Origin: Mermis nigrescens
Lineage: Eukaryota; Nematoda; Enoplea; Mermithida; Mermithidae
Assembly (NCBI GenBank): GCA_036768485.1
Contig: JAVLUZ010000346.1
Location: 196,001-260,000 of the forward strand
DNA length: 64,000 nt
Direction: 5' to 3'
Shown: in pieces, positions 9,868-22,651 of the stretch
Layout: each line of letters starts with the position of its first letter
How positions within the stretch are numbered: the first letter of the stretch is position 1
Notes under the pieces: model-generated
The model's database searches: none
What the model saw: the letters and a program-made list of their open reading frames with translations, nothing else
What the model was told of the DNA's origin: nothing
Position numbers and translations under genes: made by a program

Positions 9868-11613
9868 CTATTCGAAACACAAAAAATTGAATCCTTTATT
9901 ACATTTTCATGAGGAAAACATCTTAAATATACATCAAAAATTTCATTAGGATATATGCATCAACTCTGTTTAGAATGCAACCAATGCTATATGTAAGTGT
10001 CCAAATAACCGACATTCTGCTTCAACTCATAAAAGGTGACTTAGTCAACTGTCTCGAATGATTCAACAATCAAGATATGTACTTCCTCTAAAAATAATAT
10101 ACGATTTCACACACACAAAATTTCTTATGAAAGACAGGCTTTAAAGAATTCACTTCGTTTCTAATTCTTTATATCAACGCGTAAACAATAAAAATTTGTA
10201 GCTATTATGAGCTATTATGATATTACAAATATGAGCTTAAAACATAATTAGCCCTTTCTTATTGTAAGTAGTTATAGGTTATTTAGATGCCTGAAATACA
10301 CATAGGAGCGAAACTATGGTCTATTTCACGAAACCATGCGCACAAGAATCAATTTTCAGCGTTCAAGCGATTGGCTATAAAAGTAATTTCTAGGCGGCCT
10401 ACAGTAATACAATTTTGCACAGTAAAACTTAGCATGCTTATCCATTGTTACGCGTAAAATCACGATTGTTGCTTGAGTTTAAACAACTTTTGTAGTCAAT
10501 TCACATTGACTAGAAAATTATGATCCATGCACAAGGTTTCGTGAAATTGACTATACATTTTCACATTGTTTCTTTCGATTATTCATCACCTAAGGATAAG
10601 AAGTTCTGCATAAATTAATGGCGCATCGTTTTTCCTAATCTTGTCCATAATGATTATTACATTTGGACATATGATTTCTATTGTACAAATTTAAAATCGC
10701 ATAAAAAAATTAGTAGTTTTACAGAGAATTCTAACGTGCAAGAGTTTTTGTAAAACATTTCAATGACCCTGACGATTTACAATGAAAAAACTTTATGACC
10801 CAGTGTAAAACCGAGGTACTGATATTCTCATCCATCCACATTAGAAAACAGCTAATTTCGGAATTCTCACTCGTTTCTTGACCTTAATTTTCCATTAAAT
10901 TCTTGAAATCTTTGATTTAGTCCTTCAAGAGGCCAGAACCTAAGATTTTCTACCATATTCTGTTTAAATCTTTTATTTTATTTAGACTGCCATTAAATGT
11001 CAATCGCATTTTCCTATACTTTAAAAATTTTATTACTTAAGTCGTTTATAAATGTCATTTTCATTGACGAAATTCGTGTTTTTTACATGACAGATATTTT
11101 TATCATTCACTTCATGATTGCATCACGTTCGGCTAAACAAAAGTGAAAATGACGTTTTTTAAATTATATTGCATAGAATCTAGAAAATCTCGTATTGACC
11201 ATCAGGCATACTGACCATCAGGCATCGAATGTGTGATTAATCATTCAGATAATGTGCATATGTGTACGTACTTGCAAGCTTAGGCTTAGCATCTCAGTAT
11301 CACTATTATATGCAATACATGTTTTAATGAATTAAGACATGAAAAGAAACAGGATTAAAAGACAAATATACAAAAAAATAAATAATCAATGACTGTAAGC
11401 TAGAGACATCAAAAACAATAAAGTATGCGAAAGAGCTAATGCAAAGGATGAGATATGCAAATAATGCAAAATGTTACAGACACGTTGCAAGAAATAAGGT
11501 ACCAGGGCCTTTTCGACAGGGAAAGTTCTGAAGACACTCTGGTATTTGAAATAATTTAACTAAATGCATAAAGTACCCCTCATAAAAATGAACAAAAATA
11601 AAAGAGGCGAAAA
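9868..11613. other. Intron DNA without recognisable features
   Basis: The longest repeat-poor stretch of the window. It is uniformly AT-rich, has no reading frame of note, and none of the family termini occur in it. It is intronic to GTPBP3. Confidence 0.5.
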
Positions 11614-11621
11614 ATGTTTAT

Positions 11622-12128
11622 ATGGACCAAAAATCATCTGCCTTCAGCAGAAAACGTGCATCGTAAAGATTTGAATAATGTGAAAGCAATACATGAAACT
11701 GGACCATATATATGTAGCAGTAAAGGCCGCTCCAAAATGAAGAAGAAGCGCCAAAAATTGGTGAAAATTTACATGAGTAACAGCAAACTACTAGTTATAT
11801 GGTAAGAAGCTTGTCACAACCTAGCGTGCACACATGGGCGTGGGGGTTTGGGGTATGCACCCCCCAGAAGTTGGAATACCCCCCAGAGATCAAAATACCC
11901 CCAGAATTCAATTTTTGAAATTTTTTTTTTGCTTTTTTAGCGATTTTTTATGCCATTGGATAGCGCTCAATAAGAATCGTCGAAAATGGTTTTTTTCACC
12001 ATACGACCACTTTTAAGACCATTTTTTACCTTTGAAAATTTTTTCACCCCACCCCCAGAATTTCGGTGCTGCCCACCTATGCTAGCGCCACCTACCTACG
12101 TCAATAGATGAAACAGTTTTTAAAGATA
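11622..12128 (+). repeat. Segmental tandem duplication, copy 1
   Basis: ATGGACCAAAAATCATCTGC through to CAGTTTTTAAAGATAC is repeated at 12141-12786. The same family A MITE lies at the same place in both copies, so it inserted before the duplication. A frame of about 60 codons ([16 protein letters not shown]) is preserved in both copies, but I do not recognise it. Confidence 0.85.
11829..12081 (-). mobile_element. Family A MITE (duplication copy 1)
   Basis: CACACATGGGCGTGGGG at left and GCTGCCCACCTATG at right, minus orientation. Flanks CTAGCGTG (11821-11828) and CTAGCGCC (12082-12089) match 6 of 8. Confidence 0.85.
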
Positions 12129-12220
12129 CATGGATTATATGGACCAAAAATCATCTGCCTTCAGCAGAAAACGTGCATCGTAAAGATTTGAATAATGTGA
12201 AAGCAATACAGGGAACTGAA

Positions 12221-12383
<163 letters not shown>

Positions 12384-12492
12384 GCAGTAAAGGCCGCTCC
12401 AAAATGAAGAAGCGCCAAAAATTGGTGAAAATTTACATGGGTAACAGCAAACTACTAGTTATATGGTAAGAAGCTTGTCACAACCTAGCGTG

Positions 12493-12738
12493 CACACATG
12501 GGCGTGGGGGTTTGGGGTATGCAACCCCAGAAGTTGGAATACCCCCAGAAATCAAAATAACCCCCAGAAATCAATTTTTGAAATTTTTTTGCTTTTTTAG
12601 CGATTTTTTGATGCCATTGGATAGCGCTCAATAAGAATCGTCGAAAAATGGTTTTTTCACCATACGACCATTTTTAAGACCATTTTTTACATTTGAAAAT
12701 TTTTCAGCCCCCCAGAATTTCGGTGCTGCCCACCTATG
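12493..12738 (-). mobile_element. Family A MITE (duplication copy 2)
   Basis: Same ends and the same CTAGCGTG/CTAGCGCC flanks as the copy at 11829-12081, with a few substitutions and indels. Confidence 0.85.
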
Positions 12739-13081
12739 CTAGCGCCACCTACCTACGTCAATAGATAAAACAGTTTTTAAAGATACTGAAGCGAGTTCTT
12801 AGCAACAATCTTTCAATCGTACTCATTTTTGAAGGCGCTAAGCTAAAATTTCAAAAAAATTTTGAATTGTTCAAAAGTTCACTGAAATGTTAGTCATTAG
12901 ATTACCCGAAACGAAATATAACAGTGGTCTAAGCTTAATTTTAAAGTAATTTGACTTAATTTTATCAAATAAATCAATATGATGATGTTGCATAATTCGA
13001 TAAAAAATTAATTTTATCTTATTCCCAATAAAAAAATTAAAGAAATTACAAAGACCAAAACACTATATTCTGGTTGTCTAC

Positions 13082-13337
13082 CATAGGTGGGCGGCACCTA
13101 AATTCCGAGGGTACAAGATTTTTCAAAGGTCAAAAAAATGGCCTGAAAAATGGTGGTATGGCGAAAAAACACCATTTTTCAACGTTTCTCATCGAGCACT
13201 ATCCATTGGCATCCAAAATTGCGGAAAAAAACAAAAAAAAATTCAAAAATTGAATTCTGGGGGTATTTTGGTATCTGGGGGGGCGAGTATTTTGGTTTCT
13301 GGGGGTGCATACCCCCAAACCCCCACGCCCAGGTATG
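13082..13337 (+). mobile_element. Family A MITE with 8-bp duplication
   Basis: CATAGGTGGGCGGC to GCCCAGGTATG. Flanks TTGTCTAC (13074-13081) and GTGTCTAC (13338-13345) match 7 of 8. Confidence 0.88.
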
Positions 13338-13345
13338 GTGTCTAC

Positions 13346-14625
13346 CATTATCTGCCCTGAATTTCTTGAATCCTCGGTAGTCTATTTAAACCCCTAACCC
13401 CCACGCACATGTGTGCTTGGCACTTATTGAACAACATCGCATATAAGCGGGAGATATGTAAAACTTAGCAATTTTGATAAAGTGCTTGTTCTCCAGAAAA
13501 CCTGTCTTTTTCATGAATAAAACATTAATGAGGAGACATAAAAATACTTTTATGCTTAATTTTAACGAAAATTTTTTTAAAGATCAGAATCAGCAGAAAA
13601 GTCCACAAAAGAAAAGAGGAATACGTACACAGCGTGGTTAGCGTGATTCTCAATTTTGCGCAGGTAAGGTGAGTATTTAACGGCTTAAGTTGTGAAAGTA
13701 GACTGATTGAATAGTTTAGCAAAAAATTTTGAAGGAGTGAGGAAGAAATTTCCAATTTTATGAGAAAATCGCACTTCTGGTGTAAGGAAGTCACTCCGTC
13801 ATGCCTATTATATATGGGCACAGTCACGTGGGTTCAAGTGACCTGGAGCTGAGTACCGAGCAACCATGCAGAACCGACTTAGACCAACGACGCAAAAATC
13901 TTGCACGTTCAACTAGTACATGCTGCAAACTTATACGTAAAAACGGAAATTATTTAGTCACTAAAATTTAAACACAATATTGCAGTGTCTAATAATGAAT
14001 TGAATTTTGACAACGTAGAAACGAAATTTTTTGATCACTTAAATTTAAACGCAATACTGCCGTATCTAAATGAACGGAATTTTGACAATTTTAGAAATGC
14101 TATTTACGTACTCGGCAGGCGCGGATCTAAGGGGGACGGGGCCCCAAACCCTTTTATGAAAATTTTTTGAGCAGCAGATATACGTTGGTAAGCGCCATCG
14201 TGAATCAGCTAAAATGTTCCGGTGCTTTACACCAATTTGATGATTTTGCGTACCATGCACTAGTCGAAATTCTAAACGGTGGTTGGAGATCATGATATAG
14301 ATGTGTGAAAATCATTTTCTGCCAGTTCGGCAATTTTCCGTCTTGTTCCGTTTTTCAGTACTGGACCGTTTCACATTTACAGCAAGAGTTTGACACGGTT
14401 TGTACGTATTATAGGAGCAGGTCGAGTTTAAGTATCTTTATGCCAAGTTCAGAAGCGTGATTCGGCCCATTTTGCTAAAATTTTTACGTTACGATTCAAC
14501 ATCCCATTTCACAAAATTTTCCGAATCTCTGCCCTGAACCCCGCTGGGGGCGGGGCGCTTGAACGCGCCACCCCACCCCAGCCGTAAAAGAGAGGCAGTT
14601 TCCTGCATTCTCTTTTAATCTAAGG
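13346..14625. other. No gene; partial repeat fragments
   Basis: Contains a worn fragment near 14121-14180 starting GGCGCGGATCTAAGG (family E-like) and a G/C-rich patch near 14530-14580. Otherwise it is unremarkable AT-rich DNA. Confidence 0.45.
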
Positions 14626-14750
14626 CATACATGTAACGGCCCGAAATTGGGGGGGGGTTCCGGCCAATTCTAGGGGGGGGGGCAAATGACCACCAATTTT
14701 TGGGGACGTCCGACTTTAAAGGGATTCCCCATTCCCCTCTTACATGTATG
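14626..14750 (+). mobile_element. Family F 125-bp MITE with 8-bp duplication
   Basis: CATACATGTAACGG at left. The right end, reverse-complemented, is CATACATGTAAGAG: an 11-bp perfect terminal inverted repeat. Flanks ATCTAAGG (14618-14625) and ATCTAAGC (14751-14758) match 7 of 8. It is the clearest short family F member. Confidence 0.9.
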
Positions 14751-14758
14751 ATCTAAGC

Positions 14759-15594
14759 TTCCATCTGTGGGTACCGGTAATTAAATTGACTGAATAATCA
14801 AATGGTCGGGTAACGTACAATTGTGTAACCTGGCCCGTACCCAGTAAGCGGAAGTCGCCCATCATTAAGATGAAAAAAATCTCTTTTTCTCACGAAGGCC
14901 CCTCAAATCAAAAAAATGAAAAAATCTCAAAGTGCATCTAAAATTTCGCCGAAAACAAGTTTTTAGGATGTACTTTTAAGCTATGAAGTGCAAAATTTTC
15001 CGGGCGCGCCGCATCAAATTTATAATTAATTTGAGTGCATTTAGTTTTTGTTCACTAAATCGCTCAAAAACGCTCTAATAGATTAGACATGGAGAACATG
15101 CAAAAATTTTTCCGCGCTTCGCGCCTAATTATTCATTTTCCGTTTTTGGTTTTCTTCGCAAGGCACAGAGATTGGGTACAAAAATCAAAATTAACAAGTT
15201 GTTCGTGGATTAAATGATAAGAAATCAATTGTAGCTTGAACAACAGATTACTTGTAAGTGAGTATGAAATAAAAGATTTTTTTAATATCTTTCAAAATTC
15301 CTTCTCAACATTGTTCACAGATTTTCTAGAAATGCTCAAATATGCCTTCATTTTCACCTGTTCTCGAGATGTTGTTTGATTTTAAAATTTTCGATCGCCT
15401 TTTTCTTGAAAAAATTTTTCTTGGATGAGCTATTCTTTCTCAGCGATGCATAAACATATTCAAGCCTCCCATCAGTATGCCGGGTTGTACACAATATACA
15501 TTTGTACTCATATATACGTCTTGAGCGACTACGCAAATAGCCTCAAGTCACTTGAGCCTAAGTCCGAGTGTACCATGATCATACATTTAGCAGG
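14759..15594. other. No gene; palindrome-bearing repeat debris
   Basis: CCGCGCTTCGCGCC near 15112 and CCGGGCGCGCCGC near 15000 mark decayed elements. No termini and no gene. Confidence 0.45.
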
Positions 15595-15807
15595 AGGATT
15601 ATAAGGGAAGGGACCCCCAAAGTTGGTCGTTCCCCATTCCCCCTGGAGTAATGAAATTTTTGACCACCCCCACTTTTGAAAAACGTTGAAATTGTTGGCC
15701 GTTTGTACGTGTTTTTTGGCCGAAAATTAGAGGCAATTTACCCACCCCCTCCCGCTCGCCATAAAAATGGCCGGGGACACACCCTAAATATCGAGCTGTT
15801 ACATAAA
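15595..15807 (-). mobile_element. Family F-like fragment
   Basis: The G-rich left part (GGGACCCCCAAAGTTGG), the CGTTTGTACGTG middle and the CGAGCTGTTACATA end resemble family F in reverse. No duplication identified. Confidence 0.5.
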
Positions 15808-15915
15808 TGACAATGATGCCTTTCCTATGTACGTATTTACGCGATACTTGATGCATTTGTCATTAAAAACACCGAAATCCTGTTGACGGAAGTCGAGCGA
15901 TCGACAGCTTATGAT

Positions 15916-16170
15916 TATAGGTGGGCGGCACCTACGTTCTGGGGAGTGCAAGATTTTTTCAAAGGTCAAAAAATGGCCTTTAAATGGTGGTATGGCAAAA
16001 AACACCATTTTCTAACGTTTCTCATCGAGCACTATCCATTGGAATCAAAAAATTGCTAGAAAAAACCAAAAAATTTTAAAAATTGAATTCTGGGGGGTAT
16101 TTTGGTTTCTGGGGGGGCTATTTTAATTTCCGGGGGTTGCATACCCCCAAACCCCTCTAGCCCAGGTATA
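15916..16170 (+). mobile_element. Family A MITE
   Basis: TATAGGTGGGCGGC to GCCCAGGTATA. Flanks CTTATGAT and ATTATAAT match 6 of 8. It lies about 90 bp from a GTPBP3 exon. Confidence 0.8.
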
Positions 16171-16260
16171 ATTATAATGCTCGTATTTGCATGAGACAGT
16201 ATAAACATAACAAGCATGCATTTCTCATAAGGTACAAACAAATTGATAAAAGACGGAAAC

Positions 16261-16414
16261 CTTAATCAAGACTTCGCGCCAATCATCATATAATTTTTTC
16301 AATTCGCCCGAAGCTTGCCTGAGAGCTAATTTTCGCTGGGCGGAAGTTTCTGCGTTTAAAAGATCAGCGAGTCCTTCGGCAGCTGTCAAATCTAATTTAC
16401 CGTTGTAGAATGCC
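16261..16414 (-). CDS. GTPBP3: GTPBP3/MnmE exon: end of N-terminal domain
   Basis: A 154-bp minus-strand exon reading [33 protein letters not shown] and [18 protein letters not shown]. It matches the MnmE/GTPBP3 pattern AFxNGKxDLxxAEAvxDLIxAxT...AxRQLxG at the junction of the formyl-tetrahydrofolate-binding domain and the helical domain. One base completes the split Arg codon left by exon 18975-19110. It ends in phase 0 at AAG|GTTTCC and the next exon begins in phase 0. The acceptor is TGTTTTTGAG at 16415. Confidence 0.95.
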
Positions 16415-16539
16415 CTCAAAAACAGCACATTTGTTATATGTAAAACTGGATAATTCGAAATTCCTGACTTCTGATTCATACGTTATCATCACGAAAACTG
16501 TAATATATACATCTATAAGTCATGTTTATTGTTGATAGC

Positions 16540-16996
16540 CAGACATGCACAGCATGGGAATTCTGGGGGCGGGAAGGAGGGGGGGTAAAATTTTAGAGTG
16601 CCTTTTTGGGCCAAAAAACAGTGTGTATGCGTCAAAAACGTCGTTTTTCAGCGTTTCTGTCGATGCTCCATCTTTCTAGAGCATAAAAACATGAACAAAT
16701 TTCGGCAAGAAAATCAGAAAGTCAAATAAATCGAACCAAATATAGTCAAACCATGAGTGTATGGCGCGAGGCGCCGAAAATTTGACTTTTGAGCAGATAG
16801 ATAGCTAAACGCTTTAAAAAAGCACCTTTTCTGCGAATTTTCAAAAAATTTTGGAAACTTGAAAAATCGCGAATTCTAAGGGATTAAAAAATTTTCTGGG
16901 GGGGTGAAAAATTTTCTAGGGAGCGTGAAAATTTTCCAGGCGGGAGCGAAACCCCCAAAACCCCTCCCCTCCACCCTCCACCCAAGATCATGTATC
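16540..16996 (+). mobile_element. Family B hAT-like element with 8-bp duplication
   Basis: Begins CAGACATGCACAGCATGGG and ends GATCATGTATC. TTGATAGC (16532-16539) and TTGGTAGC (16997-17004) match 7 of 8. It contains GGCGCGAGGCGCCGAAAA, a one-base variant of the shared palindrome, near 16764. Non-coding, 457 bp. Confidence 0.85.
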
Positions 16997-17219
16997 TTGG
17001 TAGCTATGTATGTACGAGTACATGATAGCAGACAAAATGTGCAGAAAAACCATTCAGAAATCAAGTCAGGGAATTAGGCAAGACAAAGACAAGAAAGTAT
17101 TTATTGTCCAGAAATAATACACGAATTAGGTAAAATAAGAATTAAAAAATGGTGACTGAACAAAAGGACCGCCAAAAATAATGTTTCATGTCAAAATACC
17201 GCTAATGAGGTAATGACTC

Positions 17220-17395
17220 AGTTTTCATAGTCATTTAATCGATTTTTTTATCTTTATGTTTTTATGCTCTTAAAAAATAGGGAATCGTCAGAAACGCCGA
17301 AAAACTATGTGTTTAACGCGTATCCACCATTTTTGATGTCAAGAAGACACTCTAAAATCTCACACCCCCTTTAGAATTCCCATTCTGTGCATGAC
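17220..17395 (-). mobile_element. Family B fragment, inverted
   Basis: Holds TTTTTATGCTCTTAAAAAATAG, GTCAGAAACGCCG and CATTCTGTGCATG blocks (listed as separate pieces) in reverse family order. Its left portion is missing. Confidence 0.6.
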
Positions 17396-18428
17396 CCAGG
17401 GTACGACAAGCTTTTTTCTACCATATAAATGGTGGTTTGATGTTACAAAATTTTTCAATAAGTTTTATCGCTTTCCGCAAATAGCAGAACGACTGTCTTC
17501 ATTTTGAGGTGGTCCACTAATGCTACGTATGTATTGTACTTTAATGTCCAGTTTCATGTACAGCTTTCATACTTGAATCTTGACAAAGCACTTTACTACA
17601 AAAGTCAGACGATTTCTAATCAGTATAAAAATATTTTCGCCTATATTGTAATCTGTTTACATTCTAACAAAATATATTATACGCATGTTGTTCAATTACT
17701 TTAAACATCAAAATGCCTTCAAAACTTCCCTAATCAGAAAAGCCCGGCAACTTTATGTATCTCATGCAATGTATTTGTAACGTTTTTCATTCTGTTACCT
17801 TGCTCGTCTCTTCCTTTGCATTGACATAATGCCTGCAGAAAGTGTATAATTTTGCATAGTTTGTTTTTGATGTCTTTAGCTTATATTCATACATTATTTA
17901 TTACATTCTTTTATTTTGTGTTTTTTATTAACGTTTACTTTGATAAATTCATTCATGAAAGCATTAAGTACATAATTGAATTCAAAAAAGATACTGAAAT
18001 GGTATGTCCATATAGGTGTAATACGATGTACAAATATACATAATGTATTGTAAACATATCCCGGCCGTGGCCCCGGGCCCCAGTAAAAATGTGGCGGTCC
18101 TAGCACTTTACTATTATAGCTATCAAAAGATCTGGCTCAAAGCGCCGAAAATTTTTAGAAAGCTATATAGAAAACCAAGGTTGATAAAAGGATCTCATTT
18201 TTCCAAGAATCTTCGTACAATCCCAAACTTTACGTCGCTTAGCACGTCGCTTAGCAAATTATCCAGAAATTCCTAATTTTGTAATTATCTGAAGTATGTA
18301 AAACCGGAAAATTTGCAAACTTTACGCTTGATGTAAAAAATCAATAAACCAACATCTTTTTATCCTGTCAGTCAATCATCTTGGGTTGCCAAAATATATA
18401 CATGAACTTAGAGGTGGCGGGTTTTCAC
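17396..18428. other. No gene; AT-rich intron with one GC-rich element scar
   Basis: Only a GGCCGTGGCCCCGGGCCCC patch at about 18063, followed by AAGCGCCGAAAATTT near 18140, stands out. It resembles family H. Confidence 0.45.
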
Positions 18429-18850
18429 CATAGGTGGGCAGCACCAAAATTTTGGGGCGGGGGTGCAGGATGTTTCAAAGGTCACAAAATGATCTTAAAA
18501 ATTATGGTATGGCGAAAAAACACCATTTTTTCAACGATTCTCATCGAGCACTATCCAACCCACTGACATCATAAAATAGCGACAAAAAAACAAAAACTTT
18601 CAAAAATTGAATTCTATGGGGTATTTTGGTTTCTGGGGGTGATTCGCCCTTTTGGGGAGCGTTTCGCGCCATATACTAATTTTTTGACTGCATTGTGTTC
18701 AATATCCAAAATTTTTGGTTTTTATGCCCCAGAAAGATAGAGCATCGTCTTGAACATTTAAAAAACAAACATCCAACATTTTTTGCCCAAAAAGGCGATT
18801 TAAAACTTCATCCCCCTTCCAAGAATTCTCATGCTGTGCATGTCCGGTTA
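18429..18850. mobile_element. Family A MITE abutting inverted family B fragment
   Basis: CATAGGTGGGCAGC opens a family A copy whose right end is replaced near 18645 by an inverted family B fragment. The latter carries GGGAGCGTTTCGCGCC and ends in ATGCTGTGCATGTC near 18840. Confidence 0.65.
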
Positions 18851-18974
18851 CCAAGGGCATGTTTCCGTTTCATTAGCATAAACATGTGTAAGTAAAAACT
18901 GTTACTTATTTAATTGAATAATTTTGATTTAAGTTTTGCATCCCATCTTAACTGAATTGATACCTAATTAATAC

Positions 18975-19110
18975 CTTTTGGCAAATTCGCCAGCCTCTGC
19001 TGGAGCAAGTCCATCGATTTTAGATAAAGCAGACAACATATCGGCAGTTACGGCACACCCGCCATGTACATGGAATTCGCAACTATCTTCACCGGTAAAT
19101 GAAGATGGTC
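18975..19110 (-). CDS. GTPBP3: GTPBP3/MnmE exon: folate-binding domain core
   Basis: A 136-bp minus-strand exon. It reads [18 protein letters not shown], then [16 protein letters not shown] and [12 protein letters not shown]. SFTGEDxxEFHxHGG and RxAxPGEFTxRAF are hallmark sequences of the MnmE N-terminal domain, which binds 5-formyl-tetrahydrofolate and dimerises. It enters with two bases completing the Gly codon split after 23237-23380 and leaves two bases of the Arg codon finished in 16261-16414. Acceptor AAG at 19111; donor GTATTA at 18974. All junction phases fit, so it is functional or very recently so. Confidence 0.95.
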
Positions 19111-19258
19111 CTTAGTATATAAAAATAAAATTGAAACACTGCAAAAATCAATAGATTAAAAAAGACATAATTTGAACAAAAACAAATAAGCGCACTACTT
19201 CGCACAAGGCCCATGTCAGTTATAACCGATAGGTAAACGCATGTGCAATATGCATATA

Positions 19259-19649
19259 CAGGGCCGTATTTAGGGGGGGCGGCGAGGAGGCGGCCGGCCG
19301 CCCCCCCTTGACCGAAAAAAATTTTGAAGGGTAAGATAATGCACGAAAAGATGGAAAAATCACATGTCTTTGTCGCAAAATCTTCAAATCTTCGGCGCTT
19401 CGCGCCGGATGTGGAGTATTTTCCGCAATTTTGGCCCAAGCGCGACCAAAAAATGACACTTCTTTAATAGCCTTTTGAGTGAGTAAAAATTTTTTACCGA
19501 AAAAGTTCAAATTCTTATTATCTCAATGGATAGAGCATGTCAAGAAACGTCGAAAAAACGGTTTTGCGAGCTACCCCAATGAATTCCCTGAGATATAGAC
19601 CAATTTATGTTGGGCCTGCCCCCCTGGCCAGATCTTGAATACGGGCCTG
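19259..19649 (+). mobile_element. Family H hAT-like MITE with 8-bp duplication
   Basis: CAGGGCCGTATTTAGG at left; reverse-complemented right end CAGGCCCGTATTCAAG. Flanks TGCATATA (19251-19258) and TGCATACA (19650-19657) match 7 of 8. CGGCGCTTCGCGCCGG is centred near 19398. Confidence 0.88.
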
Positions 19650-19959
19650 TGCATACATACATATACTTAACATAGTATCTATGCGTGCATAGTTAGTCGG
19701 AGACACCAAGGTTAGTCTCCCCAATTTCCCCAAAAAAATAGGTGAAAACTCACACCTCTCACCCAAAAATCCATCTCAAATTTTGAACTTATGTGTGTGA
19801 AATCGGCAAATTTGAATAATTCTGATCTATTTTTTGCCGAAGCTATCATAATACTTTATAAATTCTTTCACCCCCACCATCTAGAATAAGAGTTTTCAAC
19901 AAAAAAAATAGTAGAAAAGGTCACTATATTTTGTACAGTAAAAATCCGATTTTTCAATA

Positions 19960-20112
19960 TTTCGAAATTACGTAATAGTAGGACAGAACATAATAAACGC
20001 CAAAAATAATGTTTTTCACGCATATCCACCGTTTTTGAGCTCAAAGGCACTTTAGAAAACTTTTTTGATTTCACCCCCCCACCTTTAGAATTTCCATATT
20101 GCACATGTCTGC
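19960..20112 (-). mobile_element. Family B fragment, inverted
   Basis: Carries CACGCATATCCACCGTTTTTG (cut here as a block), G/C-run and CATATTGCACATGTCTG in reverse family B order. Confidence 0.55.
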
Positions 20113-20339
20113 TCTTTACTTGTAACATACTACTTCTTGACTTGACATTTCTGACCATTCACTTTTTTAGACATGAAAAAAGAAAGTTTAAAGAAACTTT
20201 AATGAAACTAAGCGAAATATGGACAAAAAATAACTACTTAGCGTGTAGCACATGCCAAAAAATGCTGAAAACACTTCATATTGCATATTTTTCTAAGGTA
20301 TTTCATAGAATCGAAAATTACGCGAGGGTCAGTCGCATT

Positions 20340-20810
20340 CAGTAGCGGATACAGGATTTTCTGACGGAACCCCCTAAAACTGTCAAATATTGTCCAAAAA
20401 TTCGTACATTATGCTCAACGTATCAGTTTTGCTGTCTTTTGATAGGCATAGTTATTTCTGATGCAAACAAAGTAAAAATTTTCCAATTTTCCAGTTTTAT
20501 AATAAAAAACTCGGAAAATTAATGCAGAAATCGACACAAACCGCCTTAAAAAAAACAAGAAATCATTGTGAGAGCTACAAAAATTTAGTTCTGTACAAAA
20601 ACTACTCTTCTGTCAAATTCTTCATAGCGCCGAGAGTCTATATGTTATTAGTGAGTCCTATCCCTGCGCGAAGATCCGGAAAAATGTGAGAAATCATGAT
20701 AAAAATGATTAAAATCATCAGAAAATACACATATGTTCTTCATTTCGCCCGATTATTTTTTTGACGACGGGGGGCGGCCAACACCCCCCCCCCGTATAAA
20801 TCCGCCAGTG
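20340..20810 (-). mobile_element. Family E element, perfect 8-bp duplication
   Basis: Left end CAGTAGCGGATAC; reverse-complemented right end CACTGGCGGATTT. GTCGCATT occurs at 20332-20339 and 20811-20818. It is the inverted relative of 2130-2667 and fixes the family E termini. Confidence 0.9.
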
Positions 20811-20818
20811 GTCGCATT

Positions 20819-21332
20819 TATTGAAAGTTCTGCAGCCATTCTCCGAGACTTAAAACTAATTTCTCTAAAACTCCTCCTAGAGAAAATTTGTACTTGTTGT
20901 TAACACATTAGTATTTTACCAATTCCAGATGTTCACATAGTCTACATAATTTTGAAACTTGAAACAATCTAGAATTTTGTTTTCAGAAACTTTATTTCAA
21001 GAAAAGGTCATATTCTATTGAGAAAATAGTCAAATTTTTAGATTCCCTATTGCCTAAATTATTACTTAAAAGCTCAATACAACCACTGAGGAAAATGCAT
21101 CAATTTAGCTTTACGATGTTAACATCCGCATCTGAGTGATTCAAAAGTAGAATGGAGCGTTTGATTGATAATTTGATTTTAATATGAAAAAGCTTAAGAT
21201 GATTGGTCTGAATCAATAATGCACTCATCTTTCGAAAATTAGAAAATCATAAACATCTGTTAATTATGCAAAAAATCCTGCAAGTGACTTAATTTAGGAT
21301 TAAAAATTATTCAATCCACATGATCTACAAGC
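20819..21332. other. No gene seen
   Basis: AT-rich intronic DNA. No repeat termini or coding signal. Confidence 0.4.
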
Positions 21333-21418
21333 GTAGGTGGGCAGCACCAAAATTCTGGGGGGTATGTGTACATGATTATTCAAAGGTCAAAAAATGGTCT
21401 TAAAAATGTTGGTAGGCA

Positions 21419-22488
21419 TATATACATTTAACGGCTCGAAATTTAAGGGGGTCCCGGCCATTCTTAGTGAGGGGGGGCGGGTGAATGATAGGGATCGACC
21501 GGAGCTCCGGCTCCGGCTCCGGCCTCCGGCTCCTCCGGCCATTTTTTGGTCCTCCGGCCTCCGGCGGCCGGAGGTACAAAAAAGGGGCCGGAGGCCGGAG
21601 GTTTTTTGAACCGAATCATTCAATGCTTTAATGCTCTTCTTTTCTTTTGAAGCTTAGCACTAAGATTGCCTATTTTGTGAATTTGTACAAACACAGGTTT
21701 AATAAGTGAAGCTGTGAATGTGAACACTAATGTGGCATTGTGAATGCACCATGGGCGAAATATTATATCATATATTTTGCTTAATAATGAACGAGAATAT
21801 TTCAGATTGCAAAGCGAGCCGAGTCCGCGTTAATTCAGCGCACAAATGGATATAAATCTCTTTCGAGTGACAGAATAACAAACTTTATGCGACGTAGTCT
21901 GCTCACTTACTTTTTGAGCTATTACAGATTGTAGATATAAGTACATACAGACACATTGCTAAGCTCTTTATGCTATGTTTATTTGGGTACTTTTCGAGTG
22001 TAAGTGCATCCAGACAATAAGGGCAAGCGAGAAAGCAGTGAGATTGGAGCTAAAAATAGAAATATGCTAATTAAATGATTTTTTCGATTACCCAACCGCC
22101 GCTGCCAGACCAGTCATTTGAGAACATGTGAATTAATTGAAAAATAATTAATATGGTCGCAATATTTTAGTACATATAAATGCATGACTAGATAATAAAC
22201 ATTCACTTCTACAGGTCTTTAACTTATCCATGAGCAATGTATTTATACAAACCTATATACTGTACATCATATGAACTATATTTACGGCTTGTGAAAATGG
22301 ACCTCCGGTCGATCCCTAGTGAATGACATTCAATGTTTGGCCAAAAATGGTCAAAAACCGCCTAAAAAAGGCCAAAAAATTCGATTTTTTCCAAAAGTAA
22401 GGGGAGAGTTCGAAAATTTTCTGGCTTTGGGGGATGGGGGGACGTCCGACTTTGATAGGGAGGATTCCTTCACCCCCTGTTACATGTT
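21419..22488 (+). mobile_element. Family F MITE, itself interrupted
   Basis: CATATATACATTTAACGGCTC at its left (worn terminus) and CTGTTACATGTTTAG at its right. The body is broken at 21488/22319 by the 830-bp hAT element. Confidence 0.75.
21489..22318 (+). mobile_element. hAT element, 16-bp inverted repeats, perfect duplication
   Basis: Both ends read TAGGGATCGACCGGAG inward, a perfect 16-bp terminal inverted repeat. GTGAATGA occurs at 21481-21488 and 22319-22326. Just inside the left end are many CCGGAG/CTCCGG repeats (to about 21600), which fold back and are G+C-rich against an AT-rich interior. No transposase frame, so non-autonomous. Confidence 0.95.
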
Positions 22489-22651
22489 TAGGGTATAGAA
22501 AAAAGCACCATTTTTCAAAGTTTCTCATCGACCACTACCCATCGGCATCAAAAAATTGCGAGAAAAAGAAAAAAATTTCGAAAAATGAATTATTGAGGGG
22601 GAGTTGTCTCGGTTTGTTCGGCCTTCTGGGAGGAGATGCATACCCCAACCA